From Symbiodinium natans (Eukaryota; Sar; Dinophyceae; Suessiales; Symbiodiniaceae): DNA of 64,000 nucleotides. Where the stretch lies: assembly GCA_905221605.1 (NCBI GenBank), contig CAJNDS010002496.1, positions 27,501 to 91,500 of the forward strand. Reading direction: 5' to 3'. The translations under genes were made by a program, and so were the position numbers. Below, one piece after another: positions 63,923 through 64,000 of this stretch (the first letter of the stretch is position 1; every line of letters begins with the position of its first letter). The notes under the pieces were generated by a model. The model was given only the letters and a program-made list of their open reading frames with translations. It searched no databases and had not been told where the DNA came from.

Positions 63923-64000
63923 GTTGCTCTTCAACCGGCCCACAAGGGCCGCAGGACATCACCGAAACCGACATACTCGAATGCCAAACTCCGTCCCACC

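Noticed and set aside
1-64000. Dinoflagellate spliced-leader relics (CCGTAGCCATTTTGGCTCAAG) upstream of genes
   Set aside because: I looked for TTTTGGCTCAAG and close variants on both strands by eye and found none I could support; a computed search would be needed to exclude degraded copies.

Overview
The window looks like nuclear DNA of a dinoflagellate, probably a Symbiodiniaceae-like alga. This is inferred from the sequence; no marker gene fixes the genus. The support is: very small exons separated by short introns, with GT, GC and possibly GA donors and AG acceptors; nearly all convincing exons on the minus strand (a unidirectional gene block); many degenerate CCCTAAA/TTTAGGG tracts inside the sequence; and a very high load of microsatellites and poly-G runs. 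Long open frames are rare and most open frames here are shadows, so coding calls rest on exons with matching splice sites and reading phase, or on recognisable motifs.

Layout. 1-13 kb: minus-strand exons of unrecognised genes, one carrying a HAD phosphatase motif near 4.1 kb. 14.1-15.3 kb: gene-poor, with degenerate telomere-type repeats. 15.6-21.5 kb: a Cys-rich exon, a roughly 0.7 kb direct duplication, and an 0.8 kb block of triplet and hexamer repeats. 24-26.7 kb: exons of an unrecognised gene and a plus-strand exon with a Glu-Glu-Ala repeat. 27.12-30.16 kb: an AT-rich foreign element. 30.7-32.1 kb: minus-strand exons. 34.4-35.1 kb: AT microsatellites and minisatellites. 36.0-43.3 kb: a NodU/CmcH-type carbamoyltransferase gene in at least 12 exons, with a RING-H2 membrane protein gene inside one intron and a further same-strand gene directly downstream. 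43.8-45.5 kb: a large GT/GC repeat block and a hairpin. 47-63 kb: more minus-strand exons, including a HEAT-like exon group, a Lys/Glu/Ala-rich exon and a clean two-exon unit at 56.3 kb.

The most interesting object is the element at 27123-30157. It is bounded by terminal inverted repeats beginning AGTTAGCAGAACCC and by an AAATG direct repeat that fits a 5-bp target-site duplication. It carries an intact A32-like (FtsK/HerA-type) packaging ATPase, a zinc-ribbon ORF, an unknown 97-residue ORF and a broken gene ending in an S74-type intramolecular-chaperone domain. No polymerase, integrase or capsid gene is present. It reads as an internally deleted, non-autonomous relative of Polinton-like viruses or virophages. 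Its left end is expanded to three 104-bp units against one on the right, and contains an inward copy of the terminus, so the left 417 bp resembles a miniature element of its own.
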